DNA of 64,000 bases from Caenorhabditis elegans (Eukaryota > Nematoda > Chromadorea > Rhabditida > Rhabditidae), in contig NC_003282.8 in the NCBI RefSeq assembly GCF_000002985.6, positions 372,001 through 436,000 of the forward strand, read 5' to 3'. This document shows, one piece after another, positions 48,426-60,200 of the stretch. Below the pieces are notes generated by a model. The model was not told the origin of the DNA, searched no databases, and saw nothing but the letters and a program-made list of their open reading frames with translations. The first letter of the stretch is position 1. The number at the start of each line of letters is the position of its first letter. The translations under genes and the position numbers were made by a program.

Positions 48426-51400
48426 TTACAAATAAATAGCTTGATCAAAATTCGAATCCGAGAAGCTGTTTTCGGAAAAATGAGCAATTCTTGGGATTTT
48501 ATCCTCTGGATGTAGCTCCGGGCACGTTTCACGACGCTCGATTTGCTGAAAAATTAACATTTTAATCACATAATAAAAAATAAAAAAGATTACTCACCAC
48601 ACGATGATTAGCTTCCAAATGTAGAAGCACATGATTGCGGGTCTTCTGAGTGTCTTTGCCAGTTTCTTTCACCATTTGTTCTCGAGTTTTCAGGGCTTTT
48701 GGATTTTTAGAAGAACCATTCGATTCTTCTACAACGTGCCCGAATCGCTCAAACGCTTCACCAAGAGTGTGTTCAAGATCGACTTCCTCTGCATTCGCTT
48801 GAACTCGTTGAAAATCCTCCGACTGCTCCAGTAACGCAATCTGTGCTTTAAAAACTTCGGCCTGTCCGGTTACATAATCAGCAAAGGAATTGTCCGATGG
48901 TACTTTGAATTGCTTCATAAACTCTTGTAATACACCTTGTCCATTAAGCAACTGGTCAACGAAGGCTTTTGCCTCTTGTTCAGCTATTTTCACTTCCTGA
49001 AAGTTAAATATTGAAAATACATTCAACATTTCCCGATAGTTTTTGATCTTACTAGGAGTTCTTATTTTTGGTGATCAGAGAGTTATGGGTCGAATGTTAT
49101 ATTTTCTGGAAGCTAATAAAACGAGCATATCGAATTCAAAATAAGAAATTTGCCCAAAGTGATGTTAAGGCAATATTTTCGACGTTGAAAGCGTATTTAA
49201 GCCAAAAAAGTCGTTGTTTTTGAAGCATGGACTTCAACGATACAAGAAAATAGTCACCTAACAGAATGTTAAGAACAATACGAAAATCATTATTTTAATA
49301 ACGATAGCTAAATACTCAAAATATTTCTCTAAAAATCTGAATGAAAATTAATATAACTTACCACTGGCAACGAATGAATACGCAGGTTTTCAGCGAGGAA
49401 ACATTATAATATTGATAATATAGAAATATAATTAGAAACTATAGCAATAGGAATAATTATTAGAAAAATTACACCTAGGAAGGTGAGTAGATTGAGGGGT
49501 CCCGCATATAATATAAAAAGTTCACTTTCAATTCCAAAATTTAAAATTTCAAACCAAATTCACCGAATCAGTGTGATAATCCTGACGCAGCATGTTACCG
49601 GCCGTATTTGGATGGTATGATTCATGGAATAGATGTTCGAGTGGTTCAAAACCAGCTATTGACTCTACGGTTTTGTGTTCACACGATTCTTCTTCCGGAT
49701 TTTCGAAATCAACGCCGACGACTGGAAATCTTCGCACATTATCCGGTAGCCTCGCAGGAGGAAGTTCGTCTTCAGTTGCCGGCTTCACCTTGTCGGATTG
49801 TGAAGCTTCCGTTTTCTTGATAGTTCCGGGAGCACTTGATCCTGAAGTACTGGGTCCAGTATTTTCAATTCCTTTAGCTGCTTTCTCTGCGTCTATTTTT
49901 TCCTGTTCTTTAATGTAATGCTCTGGTGAGTGGAAGAACGGTTGCCCATTTTCATCAACATCATCGGTATCAGCTGGAATGTAGAAATGTTTCTTGATCA
50001 GAGGACAGCTGAAAATAGAAAAATATATTTATTTATTTTTTTCTCGAAAAACTCATTACTATCTGAATTTTCTTGGATAACGGCTTCGAGATGTACTGCG
50101 TTGCTTGTAGAAATATCGGCAATATCGATTAAGAACGGCAATATTTCTGTGCTCGAAAAAATCGCTAACAAGGTTCTCACTGCAGGCTCCATTATACTTT
50201 CCATCATTGCTTGAATATCGAACCGACGGAGGGTAATGCATTTCAGCACCTTTGGATCCGAACGCACACGGTTCAGGTCGCCATTTTGGATTCATTTGAG
50301 TCAACGCTTGAAGCCTCCGTGTCGATTCATTATGGAATGCCAGATTGCCGAACACTTCGCTCTTTTCCATCATTTTTGAATCACGAGTATCTACACAACG
50401 AAGAACAACGTGAAGTTTCATTCCGTTGTTAAGATCTTTACTCTTCAATGCTCGATCCATTTCATAAACTGGAAATGTGAGAACATGTTCCTCAGCTTTA
50501 TATGGTATCTCAAATGGACCACCGACTCCTCGAATATCTCCACTTTTTCCTGATTCCGTGTATGATTTGTCTCCCATTGGCAGCTTACGATCATTATAGT
50601 CATCCTTGACGATACCTTTTTCATGCTTTTCGTGAAGAATCTTGCTGATCGTGTATCGAGGACTGAAAATGTTTGTATTTTGTACTCGCATAAATACGTA
50701 AAATACTCAAAAATTCGATCATTAACTAGTTTCGTATAAATTTGTGTAAATTTAAGCAGAGGAAGGTATTTACAATTTTTGTTGAAAAAGTAGGTTTATG
50801 ATTAATTATTTTTATTTTCAACAATTCAATAATCAAGAAATCAGAATCTGTAGTTTTTTTTGAAATAAAGTTGACGAATATTGGCCTATTTTTCAATGGC
50901 TTTTTAAATCACGTTGAAACTGACGTATTTGAATTCAAAAAGAAAAATAAATTGGAGCCAACGAAGTGCTAAATCGACATATGACAGTGTTAGGTTCACA
51001 CTGACATTATTCTGTTTCACTAGTCAGATTAGATTTAGCAGCCTTATCTCCACGATTTTTCGACAGAATATTACATTTTAATTTCAAAACTGTGGTAGAA
51101 CACCCTATAAGTTGATTAAAACTTCAAAACTTACGGAATCATGCCATAATTGGTATAATTTTCCATTGCTTGTTCCTCCGTAATATGTTTTTCCAGTCCA
51201 GGAGGATTCACTATTTGCCACGGAGACTCAAATTCATTTCCAGTTTCTGGATCAATTTTTCGCATCGGCGTTTCATTTCTTCGCATTCCATTTTTCCGTC
51301 CGATTGATGTATCGTCTCCGATGTACGGCTGAGTTTTGTCTACGTACTCGAAATGTCCACCGTTGAGTCCTCCATCACATGCGAACATTGTATTGAACCA

Positions 51401-53148
51401 AACATGACCAATCTTCCCGTCCGAAAACTTTTTGAGAAATCCGATTTCGCGAATGTCTATACGAACATCTCCTTCGACAAATACTGGAGCATCTTCTGGC
51501 ACCATAAAACAGTATGCTCTCTTGGAAACAAATCCATGATATTTTTGCTCTCCGGTGTCGAATTCGTTAGGCGTATCACAGTTGTTCAGCCACGTCGCAC
51601 GCTCTCGCTGATGATTTGATTTGGAGATTATGAGAGGATCCGGCTTAAATAAAATTGTCGAGCCATTTCCAACCTCCACTTTTATCTTTGAACCACCACC
51701 CCATGTCTTTGGAGGCCGTTCCACGTAGACACCAATCAACTGCATTCTCAATGGTAAATAGTTGAGCTCACGTTCACGAAGCTTATGGTAGTAGTAAATG
51801 TAGCGTCGTTGTGATGGAATTGTGACACCTTTGTTGTTTTTTGTACGAATTATTGAGTAGTAGTCGAGAATTTGTCGTGGGCTCGGATAGAAGTTGATGT
51901 AGATGAGAAGAGCACATATCATCACTCCGGTACGGCCTTTTCCAGCTTTACAGTGTACAGCTATTACATGTTTATCGTCTGCTTCAAGCCATTCCTTAGC
52001 CTGCAAAACAGATAATTAATAAAGCTCTTATGATTTAAAGGAAGACTAACGGGTCGGACAATTTTGAACTTATAGACCCCAAAATTAGCTCCAATGGACA
52101 CACATTTTTTATGGCGGTTAAACAACCAAAAAAAAAACTGATTTTTACCTAAAATCTCCAATTTTGTTCACTTTTCCGTGTCTAATCTGCCCGAAATTGA
52201 CTTTGAATTATCATCCTTTATTACATATTTTGGTAGTTTATCTAATTTAATTTCGTTGACTAAGGTACATTTAAAGCCTGTAGGTAGCAAATTTTGATGA
52301 TTTTTGGGTCAATATGGGTTTTAAATGTATCTTAATCGACGAAATTACATGATATAAACTACCAAAATATGCAATATAGGGCGAGAATTCAAAAAAGTCA
52401 ACATCGGCCAGATGCGACACGGAAAAGTGGCCAAAATTCGAGATTTCAGCTAAAATCGGTGTCATTTTTTCGAAATTGTGAACCGCCATAACAGTTTGCG
52501 AAGTTTTATTACGAAATTCGTTCATTTGAGCTCATTTTGGGCCTGTGTTAGTCCTCCTTCAATAGAGTCCTCATGATTTAAAATTTCAGGGCAATCACGT
52601 TCATTCGGAAATTTTAGAGCCACAGAAGTGATGAAAAATAACCTCTCTGCAAAACGGAGCCATTAATTCGAGACTCGGCGGATGATGATCAGTCATATCG
52701 AAGCAAATAACATTTCCATCGAAGTTATCCGCATCGTAGTAGTATCCACCGCGCAGGTTAAACACCTTCACGTTGCCCTTTCCGTGCCGCCTGGTCAGAA
52801 ATTGTTGAGTTTGAACTTTTGAGTTACGGAAATTCGCTTCGATTCCTGTTGCTGGATAACCGATAGCTATGATTCGGTCTGTGATATCTGAAAGTTTTGA
52901 AAATTGAAATGCTTTGAACTCAAGAGAAGTGCCTTACATGCACAATCTAGGTCGATATTTTGGTACTCGGTGCGACAACGATTGGAAGATACAGCCGTCC
53001 GAAAAATATGGCGAATCCGCTCGACGATTGAATTGTGATACGGTTCAGACACACGTGGTTCACCAGGTTGTCGGTTTGGATTCTCTTGAAGGTCACGAGC
53101 CATCGACCTGGTCGATGTGCTTGGCACATCTGGAGGAGGAGTAACCAT
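48426..53148 (-). CDS. daf-18: PTEN phosphatase (PIP3 3-phosphatase)
   Basis: DAF-18 removes the 3-phosphate from PIP3 and opposes insulin/PI3K signalling in dauer formation and ageing. Exon 1 (from 53148) encodes MVTPPPDVPSTSTRSMARDL...IRHIF. Next come YITDRIIAIGYPATGIEANF and VFNLRGGYYYDADNFDGNVI then CFDMTDHHPPSLELM, with the catalytic loop HCKAGKGRTG in AVHCKAGKGRTGVMICALLI. A C2-like region follows (LPLRMQLIGVYVERPPKTWG...FVEGDVRIDIREIG). The long C-terminal part, absent in mammalian PTEN, has YPPSVRYSSNDGKYNGACSE, IENTGPSTSGSSAPGTIKKT and ends SFSDSNFDQAIYL then TAA at 48426. About 960 residues, as I recall for DAF-18. One intron (52012-52640) is mostly a palindromic repeat. Confidence 0.96.
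52040..52558. mobile_element. Palindromic repeat in a daf-18 intron
   Basis: The left arm (GGAAGACTAACGGGTCGGAC, TTTTTTATGGCGGTTAAACA, CACTTTTCCGTGTCTAATCT, ACATATTTTGGTAGTTTATC) pairs with the right arm (AAACTACCAAAATATGCAAT, CAGATGCGACACGGAAAAGT, GTGAACCGCCATAA, GTGTTAGTCCTCC). Arms are about 240 bp around CATTTAAAGCCTGTAGGTAG and its loop. Same family as 63491-64000 and the arm at 4290-4425. Confidence 0.88.
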
Positions 53149-54169
53149 TGGGGGTTAGTAGATGTACCTGGAAACTGCAAATTCATGAAGAGGAACGAAT
53201 TAGAAGAGAATTTCAGCGAATTTTATAATTTAAACATTGTCAGGTGAAGTGTGATAGAATAGAATGCCAAATGAGCGCAAAGGATTAAGGGATTAACTAG
53301 CTCATGCTAAAGCTCAGATTTGTTCACGCAGAGAGCTCAGACCCGAGAGATACGAGAGGAGCAGAAAGACAGACTACATTTCCTCGTTAAGAATGAGCTG
53401 AAAAAGAGCTAGAAATCCGTTGAAAATCGCCAATATGCGTATTTTCGACTTAAAAAAAACAAGACTGATTTATTAGAAAATAATACCCGCCAGCGCCAAT
53501 AGTAGAAGATCATATGAAATCATTTGATCAAAAAAGCAAAATTTTGGTCTACTGATTTATGAGCATTTTCAACCAAGAAATAGGAAGATTTCGGATATTT
53601 TTATAACCTACGTGTGGAAAATGTTTATTTGTATTGAAAAATCAAGAAAAAATGAATAAAAATTGTCGAAAAAGCAGATAAACACCGAAAAAGATCGGTT
53701 TCGCGGCGAAAAAACAAAATCCAAAAAATGTCTCTTAAAGGCGCACGCTAATTCAAACGGCACGGGTCTCGCCACGAACGCCTCTCTTCTCACTGCATTT
53801 TTCTCTTCTCTTCGATTTTTTTTTCGATATTTTTTAACGTTTTCCAATAGTTTTTATTGATTTTCTTGTTTAAAAACTGGCAAAAAACGAAATAATCGTT
53901 ATTTATAAGTTGTATTTAGAGTCTAAAGTTTGTATAGTGCGATGAAATTCTTCGAAATAGGCGAAAATCAATTTCTTGTGATTTTCTTAATTTTCTCATA
54001 TTTAGAAAATTGAAATTTCTGTGAATATTATGTACAAGAAAACCCCTTTTTGTTTTGCAATACCAATTTTTTCTATTGAATTTCTCAACAAATATATTTT
54101 TATGTCCAGTTTGATTTTATTTTGCACTTGAATAACTTTAAAGTTCAAAAATTGTTTGACATTTCAGAA
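53149..54169. promoter_or_regulatory. Divergent spacer between daf-18 and GAR1
   Basis: It should carry both promoters. TTAAAGGCGC (53735-53744) and GTCTCGCCACG (53765-53775) lie 20 bp apart, about 400 bp before GAR1, followed by CTCTCTTCTC-type pyrimidine runs. The acceptor ATTTCAG ends 2 nt before the GAR1 ATG, indicating spliced-leader addition. No coding exon is seen. Confidence 0.6.
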
Positions 54170-54952
54170 ATGAGTTTCCGTGGTGGACGTGGAGGCGGTG
54201 GTGGATTTCGAGGTGGTCGTGGTGGCGGTGGAGGCGGTGGATTCCGTGGAGGTCGCGGCGGTGACAGAGGTGGTGGCTTCCGTGGAGGACGCGGTGGATT
54301 CGGAGGGGGCGGCCGTGGAGGTTACGATCAGGGACCACCAGAGGAAGTTGTGCTCGTCGGTGTCTTCTCCCATCAGTGCCAAGATGATATTGTTTGCAAC
54401 AATACGAGTGGAAAAATCCCATATTTCAATGCTCCAATTTACTTCAAGAATAAGGAACAAGTCGGAAAAATCGACGAGATTTTTGGATCCCCCGGGGAGA
54501 ACGTAAGTAATCTCTTAATTGAAAATTAATCATAAATTTATTCGCTGCAGGGATTCTCCGTCACATTGTCACAAGGAGTAAAAGCCTCTTCATTCGAACC
54601 AGAGTCTCAGCTGTACATTGATCCCGGAAAGCTTTTACCAGTTGATCGTTTCCTTCCACAAGCCGGCGGAGGGCGTGGAAGAGGTGGTCGCGGACGCGGT
54701 GGGGATCGTGGAGGACGTGGCAGTGACCGTGGAGGTCGTGGAGGCTTTGGAAGAGGCGGCGGCGGTGGATTCAGAGGCGGGGATCGCGGAGGTTTTGGCG
54801 GTGGTCGTGGAGGATTCCGAGGCGGAGACCGTGGAGGGTTCCGTGGTGGCCGTGGAGGAGACTTCGGAGGTCGCGGACGTGGAGACTTCAAACGATCATA
54901 CGATGGTGGAAGTTTCGGAGGACAGAATAATAAGAGAACTAAATTCGAATAA
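54170..54952 (+). CDS. GAR1, H/ACA snoRNP subunit
   Basis: GAR1 is a core protein of box H/ACA snoRNPs that pseudouridylate rRNA in the nucleolus. Two exons (54170-54503, 54551-54952) encode an N-terminal RGG domain ([20 protein letters not shown]), the conserved Gar1 core ([80 protein letters not shown]) and a C-terminal RGG domain ([18 protein letters not shown]-type), ending [11 protein letters not shown]. The two Gly/Arg-rich tails around one core are diagnostic. Codon use in the RGG tracts makes the other five frames open too; those are shadows. Start is 2 nt after a TTTCAG acceptor. Confidence 0.96.
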
Positions 54953-56250
54953 TTGTTTCTTCTCTAAAAAACTGTATGTTCCAATTGTTTTCATCCTTTT
55001 TTTTTACCAATTGTTGATTTTCTTTGTTTTCCTTTTCTCATCTGCCCTCATTTTTTGATCACTTTTTTGTTGAACTTGTTGGTATTTTATACACATTATA
55101 ATAATCATATAATTTAGTTATTTTATTTCACTAATCACACAGCGCTCTGAGGCAAGCATTTTTGGCGAATAAAATTTGGAGTTCGCATTTAAGCGCGCTT
55201 TGATATATCGTTCTTATAACATTTTTTAATCGCCGCAACCAAGTTCCAGCCATTAATTTGACAGATTACACTGGAAAATTATATATTTAGCTTGAGAACA
55301 AAATCTAGAAAGTAGTAAAGTAGCAATTAGCAATTGAAATTTTGCAATACAGGTTAACTTTTGAAATTTGAAATTTTAACAGAATAGAGCTCTCAATCAA
55401 AACGGCTGAAGATAAAAATAATTCTGAGCGATTTTCATTGTTCTAATCTCAGCAGTGTACATACTGTACCACGCCACAAAAGGCGGGGCCTAAATATGAG
55501 GTTTTCTGCAGTACACGCCACGCAGTTTTCTTATTTTGAGTGTATTGCGCAACATACTTGACGCGCAAAATATCTCGTAGCCAAAACTACAGTAACTCTT
55601 AGAAGGACTACTGCAGTAGCTACTGTAGCTTTTGTGTCGATTTACGGGCTCAATTTATTATGGTGCGTCCATAGTCTGCGGAAAACGAAAATTTCCCGCG
55701 ACCCGAGGCGTCCATAGTATGCGGAAAAATTGAGCGAGTTTCTCGCTTCGTTATTGGTCAATTTCAAAAGTGGCCGTGCCCAACCAATTAGAGGCTGTAA
55801 AATTTTGAGCTGAACAATGGGAAAGTGGAAAAACTGCAGGCCACGCCTACTTTTTTGAATTTTGAGGAAAACAATGCGTGGAAACTCCGTTTTTTCCCTG
55901 CACTATAGACGCCTCGGACCGCGGGAAATTCCCGTTTTCCTGAGACTATGGACGCACCATTAAATGATTTAAAAAATTAATTGATCTACTTGTTCGATAA
56001 TCAATGATAAATCAGCCAGATACTGAATTTTTTCAGTAAAATGTTCTTTAAAACTTTTTGAAAGTAACAATTATTTCAGTATTTTATTATTTCTTCCAAA
56101 TTCCATCTAAAAAATTTGAACAATCGCGGAATTTTGTCCCATTCGGTAAGTGTGCAAGCGCGCTCTAACGCACTCTTTGAAGTTTCATTCTCCAAAAATC
56201 CTTGCCCCAGAGCGCTGTGTAAAATCTTTAGTTTAGTTATTTGAAATCCT
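54953..56250. other. 1.3-kb spacer between convergent GAR1 and saposin-like gene
   Basis: This contains the GAR1 3' UTR, a stretch of a very common worm repeat (TTGACGCGCAAAATATCTCG then TAG...CTGTAG...GTGTCGATTTACGGG, about 55556-55648), an inverted-repeat transposon (55660-55960), and AT-rich DNA. AGCGCTCTGAGGCAAG (about 55142) and GCCCCAGAGCGCTGTGTAA (56203-56221) are oppositely oriented related words framing the region, so the whole block may be an older foldback. No coding exon is seen. Confidence 0.65.
55660..55960. mobile_element. Inverted-repeat transposon with TTA target duplication
   Basis: TGGTGCGTCCATAGTCTGCG then GAAAACG...TTCCCGCG faces CGCGGGAAATTCCCGTTTTC then CTGAGACTATGGACGCACCA. 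TTA flanks both outer ends, a 3-bp duplication of the type made by PIF/Harbinger elements. About 300 bp, no coding capacity, hence non-autonomous. Confidence 0.85.
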
Positions 56251-57008
56251 TCATTGGCCTTTGCATTTCACGAAAAGTTGATCCAACGTTGGACATTGGA
56301 ATCCCTGCACAGCAATGAGGTCATAGAATCCACCAAGAGAGTCCTGAAGACCTCGAATAATGGCTCCGAAGGTGTCCGGTTGGAAGAGCGCTTGACAAAG
56401 GTCATCATTAAAAAGGGGGCATGCCTCACCAAGCGCTGCCTTTACGGTTGCCAACATTGGATTCTCAAGAATGTCTGAATGGATAATATTTGGATTTCCA
56501 GAGAATAACAAACGATCTTACTATAGTTTATATACTTGAGAACATCGTAAACCAAGAAGCATAATGTGCATTGAGTATTGCTAACATCTTCACTGATCAC
56601 CATGGCTTTGAAGTTGCTAGAACATTTCTCAACTGCAGTGGAGATCGCATTCCAGGATTTTTCAAAATTTTCAGGCGTTTTCTGGATTTCCGAATGTAAC
56701 GTGAAAATGATCTGTAAACGTTTAGTATTTTCGTTAACGCAACAATTTAGATTGATTCCAAAATTCACCTCACAATCACTCATCTTGACTGCACATCCTT
56801 CGAATTTCAGACAATGAGCCACTGCATTGTCACTTGGAACTTTTACATTTTTTTCAGCGACCGCCAATCCCAAGAATTGACATGCGGCACATTGTAGCTT
56901 CAGCTGCTCCACGTGATTAACGTGGTTTTCCGAATTCGCTGCGGGACCCGCTTGGGCGACAACAATCACGAATAATAACAGGAACACAGTAACAGAAAAG
57001 CGAATCAT
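56251..57008 (-). CDS. Secreted saposin-like (SapB domain) protein
   Basis: The N-terminal signal peptide MIRFSVTVFLLLFVIVVAQA is followed by two cysteine-patterned saposin-like segments. The first is LQCAACQFLGLAV...VAHCLKFEGCAVKMSDC, the second SNTQCTLCFLVYDVLKYINY...ACPLFNDDLCQALF ending FQCPTLDQLFVKCKGQ. Exons 56769-57008, 56522-56711 and 56251-56474 give 217 residues. Worm saposin-like (SPP) proteins bind lipids or act as caenopore antimicrobial effectors; which applies here is unknown. Intron 1 (56712-56768) is exactly 57 nt, phase 0, with no stop codon, so a retained intron would add 19 residues (VNFGINLNCCVNENTKRLQ) in frame, including a Cys pair. GTGAAT and TTTACAG ends make it a plausible intron. 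Confidence 0.85.
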
Positions 57009-57276
57009 TGATTGATTTTTTTGGAGTGAGAAAAACTATATTTTTCTACTAAAAGAAATATAATTTCGGTTTTCAGTCTCTTTCTCCCTTATCAGTTGTC
57101 CAACTCCTCATGAAACACTCGGTACTCCTGATTGCATTGATGTCACGTAGAATACAAAAAGAACTCACAATCACTATCTTAAAATTTGGAACTTTGGACA
57201 TTCTGAACAGTTCGAAAATATCAGCTTTATAAATAATATACAACAAGAATAAATTAATTCCTTATGATGACATGAC

Positions 57277-60200
57277 CTAATTCAAGCATCCCAATTTCCA
57301 ATGACTCTCAAATTCGTCTTCCGATATTTCTGCTCCTCTTTTACCGACAAGAAGCGTCTCCTGTAGCGCCAGAGTACACATTTGAGCATCGTCTCGTCCT
57401 GGAAAATATTTGTTTCCAAATCGATTACAGTGTTTTTTCACTACAACTTCAGAGGAGGGCGCATTTATGCGAAATGGTCTCGACAAGCGCTCTCATTAGT
57501 TTAAATTTTTTTAAAACCAATGAGTGGCAAGACCATTCCGTATAAACGCGCCCTCCTTTGAAGTTTTCGAGGAAGAAAATAAAATGTACTGTATTACGGG
57601 AGCACAACATTCTGAGAATACGTGTTGTGCAATAAATTTGACGCGCAAAATATCAGAATAACTGTAGTTTTCGCTTCGAGAAATTTTGCGCGTCAAAAAT
57701 GTTGCGTAATACGCATTTTCAGAATTTCGTGTTCCCATAATAGAACGTTTCTATTCAGCGATTGTGGACTAGATTTGAGACTCTCTGACATACTCTTGAA
57801 CTTCTCATTTCAAAACTAACCCATGACCACAAAATTCAAAATAACACGAATGAAAAAATCGAGAAAGACTAACTACTACTTTTCAATGATAAATGATTTC
57901 CCTTCCTGTTGGAACGTTCGAAGACGCTGGTTGATTGGAAAGTGGCCGTGGCGATTTATTTCAGAGACAGTTCAAAAGGGAAATTATATTTTGGAAGTCA
58001 ATCAGCAAAAAATGTTTCTATACTTTTCACCAGCCGTGGCGCGGCCCCCGACTTCTGGAGCTGAAAACTAATTTTTCTGAAGCTACCGTAATCATACAGT
58101 ACTCCTACCGTACCACTATTGTACCACTACAGTACCCCGACTATATCCCTACACTAAGCCCAACTCACTATCCCTCCAGAAGCCAAAACGTCACAGACTA
58201 CAAAGACTACATAGACTACAAACTATGGACAAACGGAATAAGCGCTTTAAATATAGTAAATGATATTTTAATTTTGTTCAGCGGTTTGTAAGCATTCTAA
58301 TAGTTGAAACCTGTTGAAAATAGTTGCAATTAGTCAAAGTCAACATTTTTGAAAATTTTGGCAATTTACCCAAATCTGAAAAGTTAGAAAAGTCAAACAA
58401 CTTCTGGAAGTTGGAAGTTTCTAACAAAATTCTCAAATATTTTTTTAAAAGGGCTATTTTAGTGTTTTCTCTTTTTCAAGTAATTTTTGATTAGAAAACT
58501 AAGAATTTTTACCTGCAATCAAAGTTTGTGGAGGTCTTGAAGAAGTAAATGTCAGCTGACGTTGAATCTGCTGACCAGAAAAATGTACGAACCACATACT
58601 AACTTGATCTAAATCTTCACATTTTATTGAGCTTCCCCAAGAACACGTGCCTTTCTGATTGTTTTCCTTGAACTCGCACTTAAAATATCGCTGTATTTGT
58701 GGCGCTGACGGAGTTGCGATTGATCTCATTATAGAAAGTTCTTCACAAACAGTGGAGAGTGCAGCTCGTGCAGGCGGCCTATCCTGTACTGGAGCATTCC
58801 GAGATTTCCATTCATTGTAGATTCGGAGACGACGACGGAATTCTTCTTCACAGGCTTTCAGAAGATTTATATCTATAATTTTTAGAGGTTATAATAAAAG
58901 AAAAAATAAATAAATTTAAAAGTGCACATACCCATACTAGTGTTGATTGTATCTCTTAGATATGCAAAACTGCATCCGCCAACATCATATTTTCCGTCTC
59001 TAAACGTGGCACTTCCTGAGCTAGGTTCTATTTCCATTTTTGAAGAAATTAGTGCAACACCGTCAGCTTCAGCCAATCGATTTGACACCATTTTATCTAA
59101 TTTCTCTTTTTCTTCATTTTGCCGTTTCTTTTCGGTTTCCTCCGCCGCTTTATGAATTTCGGAGATAAGATAGTTTTCATGTTCTTTTTGTGCATTTTGT
59201 TGCTGCTCTTCTAGCTTACGTTTACTGGAAAATTATGAATTAGATCCGGGGTGTGCGGAAAATTTGCTGTTTGCCGAGGTCGGCAAATTTCAAAAATGTG
59301 GACTTGCCGAATTTGCTGAGCTCGGCACATTGAAATTTTCAGCACACATGAAAAAATTTTGATAAAAATTTTGTACAAAACTAATGGTTTCGGTCAGAAA
59401 CTTAAAGAAAAAAAACATAGTTTTTCTATTACTTTTTATCCACGCGCGCATTGGGCAAAAATCGAAAAAAAAACCAGTAAACCTAGTTAATTTTATTTTA
59501 AAAACCAGTAATCTTAGTTTACAATTTTGGCCCTTTTTGAGCTCGAAAAATATTGCGATTTACCGAGTATGACGACCATGGCAAATTTGTCGAATTTGCC
59601 GAATTTGCCGTGCTCGGCAAATATTAAAAAAAGTCGATTTGCCGAATTTGCCGAGCTCGGCAAATTTCAAAATTTGCCGCAAATCCCCTCCTTCCTGCCT
59701 TTAGCGGATGCCAAGGTTATATTCATCAAGTTTAAGAGTTTTCAGATAAGAACTAAAATGTGTGTACTCAACTCTCGATAAAGTTGCAGCGGCTGACATC
59801 TTGCGGGTCTGTTTTAATACATTTCTGGCGTTGTTTTGAAAAAAATAAATATAAAAATATAACTTCCATAACTTGATGTTTTACGTTTTGCCATTTATTA
59901 GTATGTACCAAAAAGAAGATAAAATTAATAAAATACTTCGGCTGCTTGTTTTCAGAACCTTCTATAAAAGTTATGTTCGACAACACGATTAAACTTTTCG
60001 TGCACAGTTAAAAAAGTTCAGTTAAAAGGGTCAGTTAAAAATATCAAAGATAAGCCAACAATTTTGACAATGACTATATTAGTTTTGGTTTTATATCAGA
60101 GGTGGGCGGATATTTTTATTTTATTTTATATTTTCTAATAATGAATTTATCAATTAGTATTGATGTAGTTATTCTGGAAGAAATGGATCCGAACCAAAGA

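Noticed and set aside
54138-54891. Open frames overlapping GAR1 (His-rich, Pro-rich, Val/Glu-rich)
   Set aside because: Shadows of the GGN/CGN codons that encode RGG repeats; only the GAR1 frame has the conserved core across the intron.
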